In this document: piece by piece, positions 1-8,010 of the stretch
How the letters are laid out: each line of letters starts with the position of its first letter
Numbering within the stretch: the first letter of the stretch is position 1
Origin: a virus
IMG/VR virus record: IMGVR_UViG_3300027467_000055
Span: 1 to 37,688 of that record
Length of the DNA: 37,688 bases
Direction: 5' to 3' (one strand)
Notes under the pieces: generated by a model
The model's input: the letters and a program-made list of their open reading frames with translations, nothing else
The model's database searches: none
Told to the model about the DNA's origin: nothing
Made by a program: the position numbers and the translations under genes

Positions 1-899
1 CGGGCTTCTTCACCGAGAACATCCTCGACCGGTATTGGTTCGCGTTCTCCAACGGACGGCGCAACACCGGGTACTTCTACGAGGCCGTGGACGGGAACAA
101 ACGCGACTTCTGGGAGTCCGAGAAGATCGACGCCCGCACCGTCGAGGGCACCGACAAGTCGATCTACCAGCAGATCATCGAGGAGTACGGCGAGGACTCC
201 GACGAGGCCCGGGTCGAGGTCTATGGGGATTTCCCTAAGTCCGGCCAAGACCAGTTCATCGCACCCCACCTCGTCGATGACGCCATGAAGCGCGACCAGT
301 GGAAAGACATGACCGCGCCCGTGATCATCGGGGTGGACCCGGCCCGGGGCGGCATGGACTCCACCGTGATCGCCGTGCGCCGGGGGCGTGACATCGTGGC
401 GATCAAGCGGTTCCGGGGTGACGACACCATGACCACGGTCGGGCACGTCATCGACGCCATCGAGGAGTACCGCCCTGCCCTGACCGTCATCGACGAGGGT
501 GGCCTTGGCTACGGCATCCTTGACAGATTGACCGAGCAGAAGTACAAAGTGCGCGGGGTGAACTTCGGCTGGAAGGCCAAGAACCCGATCATGTGGGGCA
601 ACAAACGCGCCGAGATTTGGGGAGCCATGCGTGACTGGCTCAAGTCGGCCAGTTTGCCGCAGGACAGGCTTCTCAAGGCTGATCTGATCGGCCCGATGAA
701 GAAGCCCAACTCGGCAGGCACCATATTCTTGGAGGGCAAGAAGGAAATGAAAGCCCGTGGACTGGCCTCACCAGATGCTGCTGACGCCATCGCCGTGACT
801 TTCGCTTTCCCTGTTGCACATCGGGAGTACAATGAACGAACGGTCCAGCGGCGCAACGCGCAAAATGGGCCACTTGCAACATCTTGGATGGGGGCGTGA
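1..899 (+). CDS. terL: Terminase large subunit, C-terminal part (nuclease domain)
   Basis: This is the 3' part of the gene that begins at 37038; merging the 8-base overlap of the window ends restores one frame (513 aa). The large terminase cuts concatemeric DNA and pumps it into the prohead through the portal. This part holds the RNase H-like nuclease. The first acidic motif is IIGVDPARGG (Asp coded near 336, residue 327 of the joined protein), the second is TVIDEGG (Asp near 492), the third is SPDAADA (Asp near 774). These are the three metal-binding carboxylates expected of the family. The frame is open from base 3; the first internal GTG at 87 is not the real start. The stop TGA overlaps the next ATG by one base, so the genes are probably translationally coupled. 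Confidence 0.95.
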   Translation, partial: GFFTENILDRYWFAFSNGRRNTGYFYEAVDGNKRDFWESEKIDARTVEGTDKSIYQQIIEEYGEDSDEARVEVYGDFPKSGQDQFIAPHLVDDAMKRDQWKDMTAPVIIGVDPARGGMDSTVIAVRRGRDIVAIKRFRGDDTMTTVGHVIDAIEEYRPALTVIDEGGLGYGILDRLTEQKYKVRGVNFGWKAKNPIMWGNKRAEIWGAMRDWLKSASLPQDRLLKADLIGPMKKPNSAGTIFLEGKKEMKARGLASPDAADAIAVTFAFPVAHREYNERTVQRRNAQNGPLATSWMGA

Positions 900-1162
900 T
901 GGCAACGAAGAAAAGTGTCTCTCTGAGCGTCAAGAAGGGCGAAAAGCTGCCCGTCTCCAAGGGCGCTGGCCTGACTGAGAAGGGCCGCGCCAAGTACAAC
1001 CGGGAAACCGGCTCCAACCTCAAAGCCCCCGCACCCAACCCAAAGACCAAGGCAGACGCAGGCCGCAAAGCCAGCTTCTGTGCCCGCATGGAAGGGGTCG
1101 TCAAAAACGCCAAAGGCCCCGCCGAGCGGGCCAAGGCATCCCTCAAACGCTGGAAGTGCTGA
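899..1162 (+). CDS. Small basic phage protein, DUF6321-like
   Basis: An 87-residue, Lys-rich protein. Its central and C-terminal parts (KGAGLTEKGRAKYN, KAPAPNPKTK, SFCARMEGVV, ASLKRWKC) match, from memory, the small phage family DUF6321, often found near terminase or structural genes. No catalytic residues are evident. The basic charge would suit nucleic acid or virion association, but the function is unknown. I chose ATG 899, which overlaps the terminase stop by one base; an upstream GTG at 884 would add five residues (MDGGV) and lies inside the terminase gene. Confidence 0.8.
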   Translation: MATKKSVSLSVKKGEKLPVSKGAGLTEKGRAKYNRETGSNLKAPAPNPKTKADAGRKASFCARMEGVVKNAKGPAERAKASLKRWKC

Positions 1163-1164
1163 TC

Positions 1165-1494
1165 ATGGCAACCAAACCCGGACTCTACGCAAACATTGCA
1201 GCCAAGCGCGAACGCATCAAGGCCGGTTCCGGCGAGAAGATGCGCAAGCCCGGTAGCCCCGGTGCGCCCACCAACAAGGCGTTCAAGGAATCGGCCAAAA
1301 CGGCCAAAAAAACCCGCAAGGAGCAAGTGATGCCACTCGTCAAATCCACCTCGAAAAACGCCTTCCGCAAGAACATCAAGGCTGAAATTGCCAGCGGAAA
1401 GCCGGTCAAACAGGCCGTTGCCATCGCGTACAGCGTCAAGCGGGAAGCCGCCAAAAAGTCGCCCTCAAAAGCCCCGATGAAGTCCAAAAAATGA
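1165..1494 (+). CDS. Small Lys-rich phage protein with a possible internal start
   Basis: A 109-residue strongly basic protein. The N-terminal half (YANIAAKRERIKAG, GEKMRKPGSPGAPT) and the C-terminal half (MPLVKSTSKNAFRKNIKAEI, then KPVKQAVAIAYSVKRE) resemble two short phage protein types that I recall as occurring separately. The second half starts at an in-frame ATG (1330) preceded by AAGGAG (1318-1323) with a 6-base spacer, so a shorter 54-residue product is plausible. I chose ATG 1165 over GTG 1156, which would overlap the preceding gene. The 3' end overlaps the next gene as ATGA. Function unknown; DNA or virion binding is a guess from charge. Confidence 0.75.
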   Translation: MATKPGLYANIAAKRERIKAGSGEKMRKPGSPGAPTNKAFKESAKTAKKTRKEQVMPLVKSTSKNAFRKNIKAEIASGKPVKQAVAIAYSVKREAAKKSPSKAPMKSKK

Positions 1495-1739
1495 GACTGC
1501 AAGCCACCCAAGACTGCCTGATCGTTCGTCCCGACATGGAGAAGCACGACCTTTTCGTCCTCTTGCGACAGAAACAAACGGGCACCGGTGTGGTCATTTC
1601 CGCTGGCCCGGACGCCAAAGACGTGAAAGTGGGCGACCGGGTGCTGTTTGGAGATTCCATTGGTCAAGACCTGACGTGGGAAGGCGAAGACTTGCTGGTG
1701 ATGCGTGAATCTCACACCCTCGGGGTCTTTGACGCATGA
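1491..1739 (+). CDS. GroES-like co-chaperonin (Cpn10 family)
   Basis: An 82-residue protein that aligns by eye with GroES along its whole length. The N-terminal strand MRLQATQDCLIVRPD corresponds to MNIRPLHDRVIVKR. The core GTGVVISAGP, VKVGDRVLFGD and GEDLLVMRES matches the GroES blocks G(E/T)VLAVG, VKVGDIVIF and EEVLIMSES. GroES is about 97 aa, so this copy is short. The segment at the mobile loop is KHDLFVLLRQKQ, where the hydrophobic FVL could replace the GroEL-contacting IVL tripeptide. Phage co-chaperonins such as T4 gp31 reprogram host GroEL to fold the coat protein, which fits its place among the virion genes. It starts as ATGA inside the preceding stop and ends the same way. Confidence 0.85.
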   Translation: MRLQATQDCLIVRPDMEKHDLFVLLRQKQTGTGVVISAGPDAKDVKVGDRVLFGDSIGQDLTWEGEDLLVMRESHTLGVFDA

Positions 1740-2287
1740 TCGTCGTCAGCCGTGCTCATGCGATCAGTCAAGGACTGCCGCGATACTTTACGGGCAAACC
1801 CTGTAAGGAAGGGCACGTTGCTGAAAGATTTGTCGCCAATTACACATGCTGTGTTTGTGCAGACAGTGCGTTCAAAAAATGGTATTCGGACCATTCCGAC
1901 ACGCACTTGCGCAGAGTAAACGATTGGCGCAATCGAAACTTTCAGACGGTAAACCGCAGTCGTCAAAAATGGGCTTCTGACAACCCTGACAAAGTGCGCA
2001 ATGCGTCAAAAAACTGGAAACGCGCCAACCCCGCAAAAGTTGCACAACACGCCAGCAGCCGCCGTGCATCACAAGACACCAGAATGCCGAGTTGGCTTAC
2101 GGCCGCCGATCACTTAGAATTCGACTCGGTGTACAAGTACTGCGCAGGTCTGCGGGCCGCTGGCTTGGACTACCACGTTGACCACATTGTCCCTTTGCGG
2201 GGAAAATCTGTATCTGGGCTGCACGTTCCATGGAATTTGCAGGTGATACCTGCTGTTGAGAACATGAGCAAAGGAAACCGATTCTAA
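1736..2287 (+). CDS. Free-standing HNH endonuclease
   Basis: A 183-residue protein with the HNH core at its C-terminus: YHVDHIVPLRGKSVSGLHVP followed by WNLQVIPAVENMSKGNRF. The HIVPL His, the central Asn (WNL) and the late N of the SKGN motif form the beta-beta-alpha metal site. The N-terminus has a treble-clef-like Cys pattern (KPCKEGH, then CCVC), common in this homing-type group. Such enzymes nick or cut DNA and often spread as selfish genes. It sits between the co-chaperonin and the portal without breaking either, overlaps both neighbours by a few bases, and is more AT-rich than the portal, all consistent with later insertion. A packaging-associated HNH role is the alternative. Confidence 0.9.
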   Translation: MIVVSRAHAISQGLPRYFTGKPCKEGHVAERFVANYTCCVCADSAFKKWYSDHSDTHLRRVNDWRNRNFQTVNRSRQKWASDNPDKVRNASKNWKRANPAKVAQHASSRRASQDTRMPSWLTAADHLEFDSVYKYCAGLRAAGLDYHVDHIVPLRGKSVSGLHVPWNLQVIPAVENMSKGNRF

Positions 2288-4467
2288 TGAAAGACACCAC
2301 CGGAATCGTGGCCGCAGCGAATGTGGCAAAAAACGGCCCGTACCCGTCAAAAGGCGGTTCCGAGGACATCCTGACTGTCGCCCGTTCACGCATGACGATG
2401 GCGATCTCGGCCTTCTCCGAAACACGCGAGAGTGAACTCGACGACCTGCGGTTCTACGCAGGCTCCCCGGACAACCAGTGGCAGTGGCCCGCTGACGTGC
2501 TTCAAACCCGTGGCGCGGTCCAAGGTCAGACCATCAACGCCCGCCCCTGCCTGACCATCAACAAGCTGCCCCAGCACGTCAAGCAGATCACCAACGAGCA
2601 GCGGATGAACCGCCCCGGCATCAAGGTGATTCCGGCCGACGACAAGGGTGATGTCGAGGTGGCCGATGTCTACAACGGCGTGATCCGTCACATCGAGTAC
2701 ATCTCTGACGCTGACGTGGCCTACGACACCGCCTGCGAGAACCAAGTCTCCTACGGCGAAGGCTATATCCGCATCCTGACCGAATACTGCGACGAAGACA
2801 CGTTTGATCAGGACATCAAGATCGGGCGCATCCGCAACAGCTTCTCGGTCTACATGGACCCCCTGATTCAAGACCCAACCGGCTCTGACGCCCGTTGGTG
2901 CTTCATCACGGAAGACCTGACCAAAGCCGAGTACGAGCGTTTGTACCCCAACGCCGCGCCGATCAACACCCTGATGTCGCTGGGCGTGGGCGACCAGTCC
3001 ATCAGCCAGTGGATCAGCGAGAACACGGTCCGCATTGCCGAGTATTTCTACATCGAGTACGAGAAGGCCACGTTGAACCTGTACCCCGGCAACGTGACCG
3101 CTTTTGACGGCACCCCCGAGGACAAGTCGCTGCGCATGATGTTCGGCAAGCCCCTGCGCCAGCGCCCTTCGGACCGCAAGAAGGTCAAGTGGTGCAAGAT
3201 CAACGGCTACGAAATCCTTGAAGAACGCGACTGGGCTGGCTCTCACATTCCCGTGGTGCGCGTGGTCGGCAACGAGTTCGAGGTGGATGGCCGGGTCTAC
3301 GTGAGTGGTCTGGTGCGCAACGCTAAAGACGCGCAGCGCATGTACAACTACTGGGTCAGCCAAGAAGCCGAGATGCTGGCGCTGGCACCCAAAGCCCCGT
3401 TCATCGGCTACGGCGGTCAGTTCGAGGGCTACGAGCAGCAGTGGAAGACGGCCAACACCCAGAACTGGCCGTATCTGGAGGTCAATCCAGACGTTACAGA
3501 CGGTCAAGGCGCTGTCCTGCCACTACCCCAGCGGGCACAGCCTCCGATGGCCTCCAGCGGCCTGCTGCAAGCCAAGGCGGGCGCTTCTGAAGACATCAAG
3601 TCGGCCACCGGCCAGTACAACGCCTCGCTGGGCATGTCCAGCAACGAGCGTTCTGGCAAGGCCATCCTTGCGCGTCAGCGTGAGGGCGACGTAGGAACCT
3701 ATCACTATGTGGATAATCTGGCCCGCGCTATTCGCCATGTAGGTCGTCAGTTGGTGGACCTGATCCCCAAGATTTACGACACCGAGCGGATCGCCCGCAT
3801 CATTGGCGAAGACGGCGAACCATCGACCGTCAAGATGAACCCGATGCAAGAGGAACCGGTCAAGAAGATCGTGAACCAAGAAGGCATCGTCATCGACAAA
3901 ATCTACAACCCGTCTGTCGGCAAGTACGATGTGCGCGTCATCACCGGTCCCGGCTACGCTACCAAGCGTCAGGAGGCTCTGGAGTCGATGGCCCAACTGT
4001 TGCAGGGCAACCCGCAGCTTTGGAGCGTGGCTGGCGACCTGTTTGTCAAGAACATGGACTGGCCCGGTGCTCAAGACCTCGCCAAGCGGTTCCAGAAGAC
4101 TCTGGACCCCAAGGTGCTGGCCGACGAGGACAACCCGGCTCTGGTCGCTGCCAATCAGCAGATGCAAGCGATGCAGGCCGAGATGCAGAACATGTTCGAC
4201 ATGCTGCAAAACGTCCAGAAGTCGATGGAGGAGCGCGAACTCGCCATCAAGGAGTACGAGGCCGAGGTCAAGGCGTATCAGGCCGAAACACAGCGTATCA
4301 GCGCCGTGCAGGCCAGCATGACCCCCGAGCAGATTCAGGACATCGTGATGGGCACCATCGCGGCCGCTGTGGACACCGGCGATCTGGTTGCTGGTGCGCC
4401 CGAGATGCGTGAAGTACCGGAGATGGGCGAGATGCCCGAGCAAGGAGAAATGAATGAAATGCGCTGA
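2287..4467 (+). CDS. Portal protein, P22 gp1-like
   Basis: A 726-residue protein of the length and organisation of the P22 portal. N-terminal and core blocks such as NARPCLTINKLPQHVKQITN, EQRMNRPGIKVIPADD, NQVSYGEGYIRI and FSVYMDPLIQDPTGSDARW are typical of the P22-portal family. The last 120 residues are Gln/Glu/Met-rich and helical (ANQQMQAMQAEMQNMFDMLQ), like the long alpha-helical barrel of P22. The dodecameric ring forms the unique head vertex, receives DNA from the terminase and later binds the gp4-type tail adaptor. The start ATG overlaps the TAA of the HNH gene. The 3' end overlaps the next gene by 14 bases. Confidence 0.95.
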   Translation: MKDTTGIVAAANVAKNGPYPSKGGSEDILTVARSRMTMAISAFSETRESELDDLRFYAGSPDNQWQWPADVLQTRGAVQGQTINARPCLTINKLPQHVKQITNEQRMNRPGIKVIPADDKGDVEVADVYNGVIRHIEYISDADVAYDTACENQVSYGEGYIRILTEYCDEDTFDQDIKIGRIRNSFSVYMDPLIQDPTGSDARWCFITEDLTKAEYERLYPNAAPINTLMSLGVGDQSISQWISENTVRIAEYFYIEYEKATLNLYPGNVTAFDGTPEDKSLRMMFGKPLRQRPSDRKKVKWCKINGYEILEERDWAGSHIPVVRVVGNEFEVDGRVYVSGLVRNAKDAQRMYNYWVSQEAEMLALAPKAPFIGYGGQFEGYEQQWKTANTQNWPYLEVNPDVTDGQGAVLPLPQRAQPPMASSGLLQAKAGASEDIKSATGQYNASLGMSSNERSGKAILARQREGDVGTYHYVDNLARAIRHVGRQLVDLIPKIYDTERIARIIGEDGEPSTVKMNPMQEEPVKKIVNQEGIVIDKIYNPSVGKYDVRVITGPGYATKRQEALESMAQLLQGNPQLWSVAGDLFVKNMDWPGAQDLAKRFQKTLDPKVLADEDNPALVAANQQMQAMQAEMQNMFDMLQNVQKSMEERELAIKEYEAEVKAYQAETQRISAVQASMTPEQIQDIVMGTIAAAVDTGDLVAGAPEMREVPEMGEMPEQGEMNEMR

Positions 4468-4816
4468 TTTCGTGGGCACGTTGTTTCTGGCACGGGATGT
4501 CGCGCATTCCGTGCATCTGAACACCCGCAGCTTTGCCAAACACTCGGCCCTCAACGAGTTCTACGACGAGATCGTGGAGTTGGCCGACAAGTTCGCCGAG
4601 GCGTATCAGGGCCGTCACGGTCTGATCGGCCCCATCAGCCTGATGTCGGCCAAAAAGACCACCAACATCGTCGAGTTCCTTGAGGATTCGATGGCTGACA
4701 TCGAGAAGATGCGGTTCGAGGTCTGTGAGAAAACAGACACCCCGATCCAGAACATCATTGACGAAATCGTGGGCCTTTACCTGTCCACCCTGTACAAGCT
4801 AAAATTCCTCGCATAA
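4454..4816 (+). CDS. Conserved phage protein, DUF5856-like
   Basis: A 120-residue, mostly alpha-helical protein. The opening CADFVGTLFLARDVAHSVHL followed by ALNEFYDEIVELADKFAEAY matches my memory of DUF5856, a family of phage proteins of unknown role often beside portal genes. His and Glu spacing (HSVHL, HSALNEFYDEI) recalls ferritin-like helical bundles, but no metal site can be shown. The start at 4454 has AGGAG six bases upstream, within the end of the portal gene, so translation is probably coupled. It is most likely a virion or assembly-associated protein, but that rests on position alone. Confidence 0.8.
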   Translation: MKCADFVGTLFLARDVAHSVHLNTRSFAKHSALNEFYDEIVELADKFAEAYQGRHGLIGPISLMSAKKTTNIVEFLEDSMADIEKMRFEVCEKTDTPIQNIIDEIVGLYLSTLYKLKFLA

Positions 4817-4825
4817 GGAGCCAAC

Positions 4826-5128
4826 ATGGAACTCTTGAACCCTCTGTCCAAAGCGGACTTCCCCGCCCAGTCTGTCTCGTACACGGGCACTGCTGGCTCC
4901 ACGACCGGCTGGAACGCTGGTCCCGAAGGCGTGATGGTCTGGTCTGATCAGCCCTGCTACGTTGAAGTGGGTACCGGCGCTGTGGCAACGACTGCCAGCA
5001 CCCCGATCCCGGCCTACACCCCGATCCCGTTCAAAGTGCCAATCGGCACGTCTGCCATCTGGCGTGTGAGCGCGATTCAACTGTCCGCAGGCGGCACGGT
5101 TTACGCCAAGCCGATCAACACGAAATGA
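4826..5128 (+). CDS. Putative minor structural protein
   Basis: A 100-residue protein rich in Thr, Gly, Ala and Pro with alternating hydrophobic residues, suggesting an all-beta fold (for example VSYTGTAGSTTGWN, VMVWSDQPCYVEVGTGAVAT). I do not recognise a named family. Position after the portal and before the fibre genes, and the beta-rich composition, suggest a head decoration or tail-surface protein. The start ATG has a strong AAGGAG seven bases upstream (from 4814), and the stop overlaps the next start as ATGA. Confidence 0.75.
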   Translation: MELLNPLSKADFPAQSVSYTGTAGSTTGWNAGPEGVMVWSDQPCYVEVGTGAVATTASTPIPAYTPIPFKVPIGTSAIWRVSAIQLSAGGTVYAKPINTK

Positions 5129-5283
5129 GTTTCCTTGCCGCCCGCAACGCAGTCGCTATCGGCATCGGTGGCATTGTTTCGCTCTTTGGTGGCCGCGCTT
5201 CTGAGGTGGCTCAAAGCAATCTTCTCTGCGAAAACGGAGACAATCTCGTCCAAGAAGACGGTGGCCTGATCCTTTTGGAGTGA
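5125..5283 (+). CDS. 52-residue phage protein with hydrophobic N-terminus
   Basis: A short ORF of 52 aa beginning at ATG 5125, which overlaps the preceding TGA (ATGA). The first half is hydrophobic and Gly-rich (AVAIGIGGIVSLFGG) and could insert in a membrane or pack in a virion. The second half, LLCENGDNLVQEDGGLILLE, has the acidic beta-hairpin repeat pattern often seen in tiny phage proteins next to tail genes. It fills the space between two structural genes exactly and ends four bases before the next start, which supports it as real. Function unknown. Confidence 0.65.
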   Translation: MSFLAARNAVAIGIGGIVSLFGGRASEVAQSNLLCENGDNLVQEDGGLILLE

Positions 5284-5287
5284 CACA

Positions 5288-5791
5288 ATGCCTGCGGTAT
5301 CTCTTTCAATTTTTGGCGGTGTTGGTGCCCAGTTTTTTGACAACAACGGCGTCATTCTGTCTGGCGGCAAGATTTACACTTACGAAGCCGGTACGACTAC
5401 GCCACTGGCTACATACACTTCAAGCACTGGTAACACAGCGCACACGAATCCGATTGTGCTGGATGCAGCAGGCCGGGTACCCGCTGGCGGTGAAATTTGG
5501 AACGCTCTGCGGCTATATAAGTTTGTTCTCAAGACAAGCACGGACGTAACAATTGCCACGTATGACAACGTAGGCAGCAGTTTCAACGCAACTGCAATTA
5601 TTGCCAATTTCAACGGTAATGGCAGCACTGTTGCGTTTACATTGGCGAGCGCACCCGCAGGTGAAAATGCAACCAATGTGTATATCAATGGGGTTTACCA
5701 GCAAAAGAACACATACAGCATTGCTGGCGCAATTGTCACATTTTCAGAAGCACCTCCGGCCAATTCGTCAATCGAGGTCAATTACGTTTAA
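5288..5791 (+). CDS. Tail fibre/tailspike N-terminal virion-binding-type protein
   Basis: A 167-residue protein built from two modules that usually lie at the N-terminus of podoviral tail fibres or spikes. Residues 10-80 (FGGVGAQFFDNNGVILSGGK, YTYEAGTTTPLATYTSSTGN, IVLDAAGRVPAGGEIW) form the common head- or tail-attachment module. Residues 100-167 (NGNGSTVAFTLASAP, NVYINGVYQQKNTYSI) are a small beta domain frequent in fibres. Here they stand alone with no receptor-binding part, so the product may be an adaptor onto which the following fibre proteins dock. It belongs to an AT-richer stretch (about 5.1-8.0 kb). Confidence 0.8.
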   Translation: MPAVSLSIFGGVGAQFFDNNGVILSGGKIYTYEAGTTTPLATYTSSTGNTAHTNPIVLDAAGRVPAGGEIWNALRLYKFVLKTSTDVTIATYDNVGSSFNATAIIANFNGNGSTVAFTLASAPAGENATNVYINGVYQQKNTYSIAGAIVTFSEAPPANSSIEVNYV

Positions 5792-5800
5792 GGATCAATC

Positions 5801-6334
5801 ATGGCAGACTTGAAGATTTCCCAACTGTCTTCGGCTACGGCACTTGCTGGATCTGAAGTTGTACCTGTTGTCCAAGGTGGTTCAACCAAAAAAGCAACGA
5901 TTGACCAAATCCTCGCTCCTGCGAATGGTAAGGGTATTAACTTTGCCGCTGCGGGCGGTGACACGTTGACGATTTATGATGAAGGGACTTGGACGCCAAA
6001 CGATGCAAGTGGTGCAGGGTTGACCTTTGCGGCAGCGGCAGGATTTTATGTGCGTGTTGGTAGTTTGGTGGTTGCCACCTGCCACATCATTTACCCCAGC
6101 ACCGCAAATGCAAACGCATGTGCGATCGGCGGACTTCCTTTTCCTTGTATTGCAACTCCACCTGCATCCATGTTCAGCGCACCCGTCTCTGTGACAACGT
6201 ATGCTGTTCCGATTACAGGTGTCGTGGGGTCAAGTAGTTCGACTGTTTCGCTGCTGACATTTGGTGCTACCAGTGTGGCAAACGCAAATTTGAGTGGTCA
6301 AATTGTTCGATTCACAGCAATTTATCGCGCATAA
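5801..6334 (+). CDS. Tail fibre-like structural protein
   Basis: A 177-residue protein. The N-terminus MADLKISQLSSATALAGSEV followed by VPVVQGGSTKKATIDQILAP is a short module often found at the start of phage fibres and spikes. The rest (YDEGTWTPNDASGAG, FYVRVGSLVVATCHIIYP) resembles the beta domain with EGTWTP and Y(V/T)KVG signatures found at fibre tips. It is probably a short fibre that uses the neighbouring attachment module. The start follows AAGGATCAATC, a good ribosome-binding site. AT-richer than the capsid genes, like the rest of the module. Confidence 0.75.
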   Translation: MADLKISQLSSATALAGSEVVPVVQGGSTKKATIDQILAPANGKGINFAAAGGDTLTIYDEGTWTPNDASGAGLTFAAAAGFYVRVGSLVVATCHIIYPSTANANACAIGGLPFPCIATPPASMFSAPVSVTTYAVPITGVVGSSSSTVSLLTFGATSVANANLSGQIVRFTAIYRA

Positions 6335-6343
6335 GGTGACAAC

Positions 6344-8008
6344 ATGAGCCTTACAAAAGTCACTTACTCGATGATTGATGCGGCGGTAGTTAACGTAAAT
6401 GACTACGGCGCTGACCCAACTGGTGTGAATGATAGTTCTGCTGCTTTTCAAGCTGCGTTTGACGCACTGAAATCACTTGGTGGCGGCGTCTTGGTCATGC
6501 AGGGTGATGGTAACTACACTGTCAGCACTGGGTTTGGGACTGATAGCAACAACGTCACGGATTTCGCTGATAACACGATCATTGACGGCCAAGGTGCCAC
6601 AATCACCGTCAACGCGACAAGCTGGCCGACAGGGAATTCTGCCGTCATTACACTTGAAGGCAACAATGTTGAAGTCAGGAACATCAACTTCCAGTCTACG
6701 GTCGTGTTTGATCAATACAACACTGACCCACTCACATACCGCACTCGCACAATCATTGGTGTCGTGATCGGCGGCAAAGCTGCGTCGTATTTTGCAATAC
6801 CCGACAACCTCGCGTACTACAAGAAAAATGCTGTTGTCGACCACTGCACGTTCAACAATATTCACAGTCCAATTATTGCAACGGCCAGTTCATTTGTTAA
6901 AGTCACAAACAACTATATTTATTCATATAACACGACAGCAATTGTCGGATGGAACTGTCCAGAAGATTTGGAAGTTGCATTTAACCAAGTAAAACTTGGT
7001 GCAGATGACTGCATATCTGTAGGTATGCTTAAAGCATCTTTGTCAGCATGGACAACTGCCGGAAACGAAGCTGGAAATTGCCGTATTCATGACAATTATT
7101 TAGGATACACCAGAGCACGCTGCATTGGGTTTGGTGGCTATTCAAATGTGATTGTCAGCAATAATCAATGTGAAAAAACATTGCTCTCAGGTATAGCCAT
7201 TCACGGAGACCCGAATCTTTACGCAACTGGATCGCAATACAACCGCAACATCATCATCCATAACAACACGATCCGCGATGCCGGTCGTTTTTACGACACC
7301 ACATCGGCTGTGGTGTATTGGCGCGGCCCTGTAACTCAAGAAAACAACGCAATCGGGACATTTGGGTACAGCGGCACTCGCGGTGTCAGTGTTTTGCCGC
7401 GAGAGATCACCATCTCCAACAACTACATTCAAAACCCAAGCGGTGCTGCGTTCTATCTTTATATGCTCGACGGCATTCGGTTGTTCGGCAACACTGCGAC
7501 ACCGGGAACTTTGAATCAAGGGTCTGGTAACGTCAACACCTCTGGTTCTGTGTTCACAACCATCAGCGTCACTGGTGTGGTGATTGAGAACAACTATTCG
7601 TATCCGAGCCAAGGTGTGAATTGGCTCTACACGTACACAATCAGCAGCCTCGATTTGACGGCTGGCAACATGAACATCAGGTTCAACTACGCACTGGACG
7701 TAGAGACGTTCGACCCGACCAACGAAACGCCAGCTGGTGGGTTAATCGCCTACACATGCTTGGACAAAAACAACAAGATTGGTTCTGGTCTTCAGCAGCC
7801 GACGCACTTCTACCAGCAATTACACCAAGCTGGTGCTGATCGCTTGATGATGTGGCTGTCCGTTCAAGGTGCTACCAACGGTTTTTCGGTGAAATGGGAT
7901 CACGCAAAGCTAAAAACTATTGTGAATATGGCCGATCTACCAACAAGCGCAACAGGGCTGGTTGCTGGTGACTTGTGGAATAACGGCGGCACCCTTCGCA
8001 TCGTTTAA
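6344..8008 (+). CDS. Tailspike with pectate-lyase-type beta-helix
   Basis: A 554-residue protein starting with an N-terminal lead and then DYGADPTGVNDSSAAFQAAF, the hallmark of the Pectate_lyase_3 / right-handed beta-helix fold. Asn-rich rungs follow (NNVEVRNINFQS, SNNQCEKTLLSGIAIHGD, HNNTIRDAGRFYD, ISNNYIQNPSGAAFYLYM). Podoviral spikes with this fold bind and usually cleave or deacetylate surface polysaccharide, so this is the probable host-range determinant. There is no dedicated head-binding domain; the preceding genes may supply it. GC content falls to about 40% in the middle (two 60-base lines near 6841-6960 count 40% and 37%), well below the capsid genes, suggesting acquisition from elsewhere. 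Catalytic residues cannot be assigned from sequence alone. Confidence 0.88.
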   Translation: MSLTKVTYSMIDAAVVNVNDYGADPTGVNDSSAAFQAAFDALKSLGGGVLVMQGDGNYTVSTGFGTDSNNVTDFADNTIIDGQGATITVNATSWPTGNSAVITLEGNNVEVRNINFQSTVVFDQYNTDPLTYRTRTIIGVVIGGKAASYFAIPDNLAYYKKNAVVDHCTFNNIHSPIIATASSFVKVTNNYIYSYNTTAIVGWNCPEDLEVAFNQVKLGADDCISVGMLKASLSAWTTAGNEAGNCRIHDNYLGYTRARCIGFGGYSNVIVSNNQCEKTLLSGIAIHGDPNLYATGSQYNRNIIIHNNTIRDAGRFYDTTSAVVYWRGPVTQENNAIGTFGYSGTRGVSVLPREITISNNYIQNPSGAAFYLYMLDGIRLFGNTATPGTLNQGSGNVNTSGSVFTTISVTGVVIENNYSYPSQGVNWLYTYTISSLDLTAGNMNIRFNYALDVETFDPTNETPAGGLIAYTCLDKNNKIGSGLQQPTHFYQQLHQAGADRLMMWLSVQGATNGFSVKWDHAKLKTIVNMADLPTSATGLVAGDLWNNGGTLRIV

Positions 8009-8010
8009 TC

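Noticed and set aside
5125-8008. Diversity-generating retroelement (as in BPP-1-like podoviruses)
   Set aside because: I looked for a reverse transcriptase (YADD-type motif), a template/variable repeat pair and a C-type lectin end. None is present in the tail module or elsewhere.
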